Source: Acidimicrobiales bacterium (GTDB lineage: Bacteria > Actinomycetota > Acidimicrobiia > Acidimicrobiales > Aldehydirespiratoraceae). From it: 64,000 nucleotides of DNA. Below the pieces are notes generated by a model. The model was not told the DNA's origin, did no database searches, and saw only the letters and a program-made list of their open reading frames with translations. The stretch lies in the NCBI GenBank assembly GCA_041394245.1, contig JAWKIR010000002.1:1240001-1304000 (forward strand), read 5' to 3'. The position numbers and the translations under genes were made by a program. Below are positions 63,077 through 64,000 of this stretch, one piece after another. Positions within the stretch are counted from its first letter, which is position 1; the number at the start of each line of letters is the position of its first letter.

Positions 63077-64000
63077 TCAGGTCGCGGGTGGCAGCACCCG
63101 CAGACCGAGCTCCTCCAGATGGGTGGCATCGATCGGCGACGGCGCATTGGTCAACGGGTCCGCCCCCGACTGGGTCTTCGGAAAGGCAATCACCTCGCGG
63201 ATGTTGGTCTCACCGACGAGCAGCATCGTCAGACGATCCGTGCCGAACGCGAACCCACCGTGCGGTGGGGCGCCGAAGCGGAAGGCATCGAGCAGGAACC
63301 CGAACTTCGCCTGCGCTTCCTCTTCGCCGATGCCGAGCAGCTCGAAGATCCGGCGCTGCACGTCGGGACGATGGATCCGGATGCTCCCCGACCCGAGCTC
63401 GACGCCGTTGAGTACGAGGTCGTAGGCCTGAGAGCGCACGTCGAGCAGCGCCTCACCACCCTCGTCGAGGAGATGCACGTCGTCGGCGTGGGGCATCGTG
63501 AAGGGGTGGTGTGCGGGGATCGGCTTGCCCCCGTCGCCCAGCGCCTCGAACAGCGGGAAGTCGACGACCCACAGGAACTGGAGTCCGCCCTCGTTGACGG
63601 GGGGACGGCCCAACTCGAGCCGGAGCAGGCCGAGCACATGACGCACGAGGCGCCGTTCGTCGGCGACGAGGAACACCATGTCGCCGGGTGTGGCTTCGAG
63701 CGCGGCGATGACCTGCGTGGACTCCTCGGGTGACAGGAACTTGGCGACACCGGCGTCGAGCGCCGGCCCGCCGTCACCTTCGACGACCTTCATCCACGCG
63801 AGGCCCTTGGCGCCCCAGCGCTGGCAGGTCTCCACGAGCCCGTCGATCTGGTTGCGGCTGAGCGCATCGACCCCGCCCTCCATCCGGATGCCCTTCACGC
63901 AGGGTGCCTGGAAGACCCGGGCCTCGGTGCCTTCGAAGATCGGCGTGAGCTCGACGAGCTCCATGCCGAACCGCACATCGGGCTTGTCGGAGCCGTAGCG
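63077..64000 (-). CDS. aspS: Aspartyl-tRNA synthetase, 5' part outside window
   Basis: C-terminal 307 residues of a bacterial AspRS. The window starts in RYGSDKPDVRFGMELVELTP, continues through the bacterial GAD insertion domain (VFQAPCVKGIRM to about FLVADERRLVRHVLG), QFLWVVDFPLFEALG, HHPFTMPHADD and motif 3 (GGFAFGTDRLTMLLVGETNI), and ends PSPIDATHLEELGLRVLPPA. The TGA stop is at 63077-63079. The length of the visible part fits a full-length gene continuing beyond base 64000. Confidence 0.96.
   Translation of the reverse strand, partial: RYGSDKPDVRFGMELVELTPIFEGTEARVFQAPCVKGIRMEGGVDALSRNQIDGLVETCQRWGAKGLAWMKVVEGDGGPALDAGVAKFLSPEESTQVIAALEATPGDMVFLVADERRLVRHVLGLLRLELGRPPVNEGGLQFLWVVDFPLFEALGDGGKPIPAHHPFTMPHADDVHLLDEGGEALLDVRSQAYDLVLNGVELGSGSIRIHRPDVQRRIFELLGIGEEEAQAKFGFLLDAFRFGAPPHGGFAFGTDRLTMLLVGETNIREVIAFPKTQSGADPLTNAPSPIDATHLEELGLRVLPPAT

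Overview
The window is GC-rich, densely packed bacterial DNA. It reads as the housekeeping core of an actinobacterial (Actinomycetota) chromosome, probably from a deep branch such as Acidimicrobiia. The evidence is gene order and content shared with mycobacteria and streptomycetes: infC-rpmI-rplT-tsnR-like, pheS-pheT, argCJBDFRGH-mpg-tyrS, rarA-DUF948-alaS-ruvX-mltG-aroE, aroK-aroB-aroQ-pepQ-efp-nusB, pyrR-pyrB-pyrC-carA-carB-pyrD-pyrF-mihF-gmk-rpoZ-coaBC-metK-priA and def-fmt-rsmB-ribD. An actinobacterial-type integration host factor (mihF) and a PriA lacking a Walker A motif fit the same group. Placement in Acidimicrobiia is an inference from divergent proteins and Thr-rich lipoprotein linkers. 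No tRNA, rRNA, transposase, phage gene or CRISPR array is visible.

Layout. 1-1196 is tyrS (incomplete), divergent from a class A penicillin-binding protein with a coupled membrane protein (1299-4297). 4331-13859 (minus) holds NUDIX, 3-methyladenine glycosylase and the complete arginine operon argCJBDFRGH, with an ArgR-type operator in front of argC and an apparent frameshift in argB. 13912-17559 (minus) holds a PI-PLC-like lipoprotein, a class III aminotransferase and a quinone oxidoreductase; 17598-18218 is an acetyltransferase. 18208-25119 holds pheST, an acetyltransferase-like gene, a 51-bp perfect hairpin, an RCC1-type beta-propeller gene, an rRNA methyltransferase, rplT, rpmI and infC, with an attenuator-like leader and an ATA start for infC. 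25360-33101 holds a DUF1844 gene, the minus-strand run def-fmt-rsmB-mogA-ribD-hisG-CSD-EamA, and two plus-strand methyltransferases. 33158-48148 (minus) is the pyrimidine operon running on into mihF, gmk, rpoZ, coaBC, metK and priA, preceded by a PyrR-binding RNA loop. 48306-62422 (minus) is the nusB-efp-aro-alaS-rarA block. 62476-63075 is an unknown membrane protein and 63077-64000 is the 3' part of aspS.

Together these genes supply aminoacyl-tRNA synthetases, translation factors, rRNA/tRNA modification, arginine, pyrimidine and shikimate synthesis, SAM and CoA synthesis, and cell-wall enzymes. Most genes are packed as 4-base ATGA/GTGA or TGATG overlaps, which implies translational coupling. 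Seventeen transcription-unit starts carry TANNNT 6 to 9 bases before the start codon, the signature of leaderless transcription, and this was used to choose several starts.

No new defence or mobile system is evident. The best leads are a 33-codon micro-ORF that overlaps both pyrB and pyrC by 4 bases, a possible CTG start for priA, the ATA start and attenuator of infC, the argB frameshift, the perfect hairpin beside the RCC1 gene, and a possibly lipid-anchored class A PBP.
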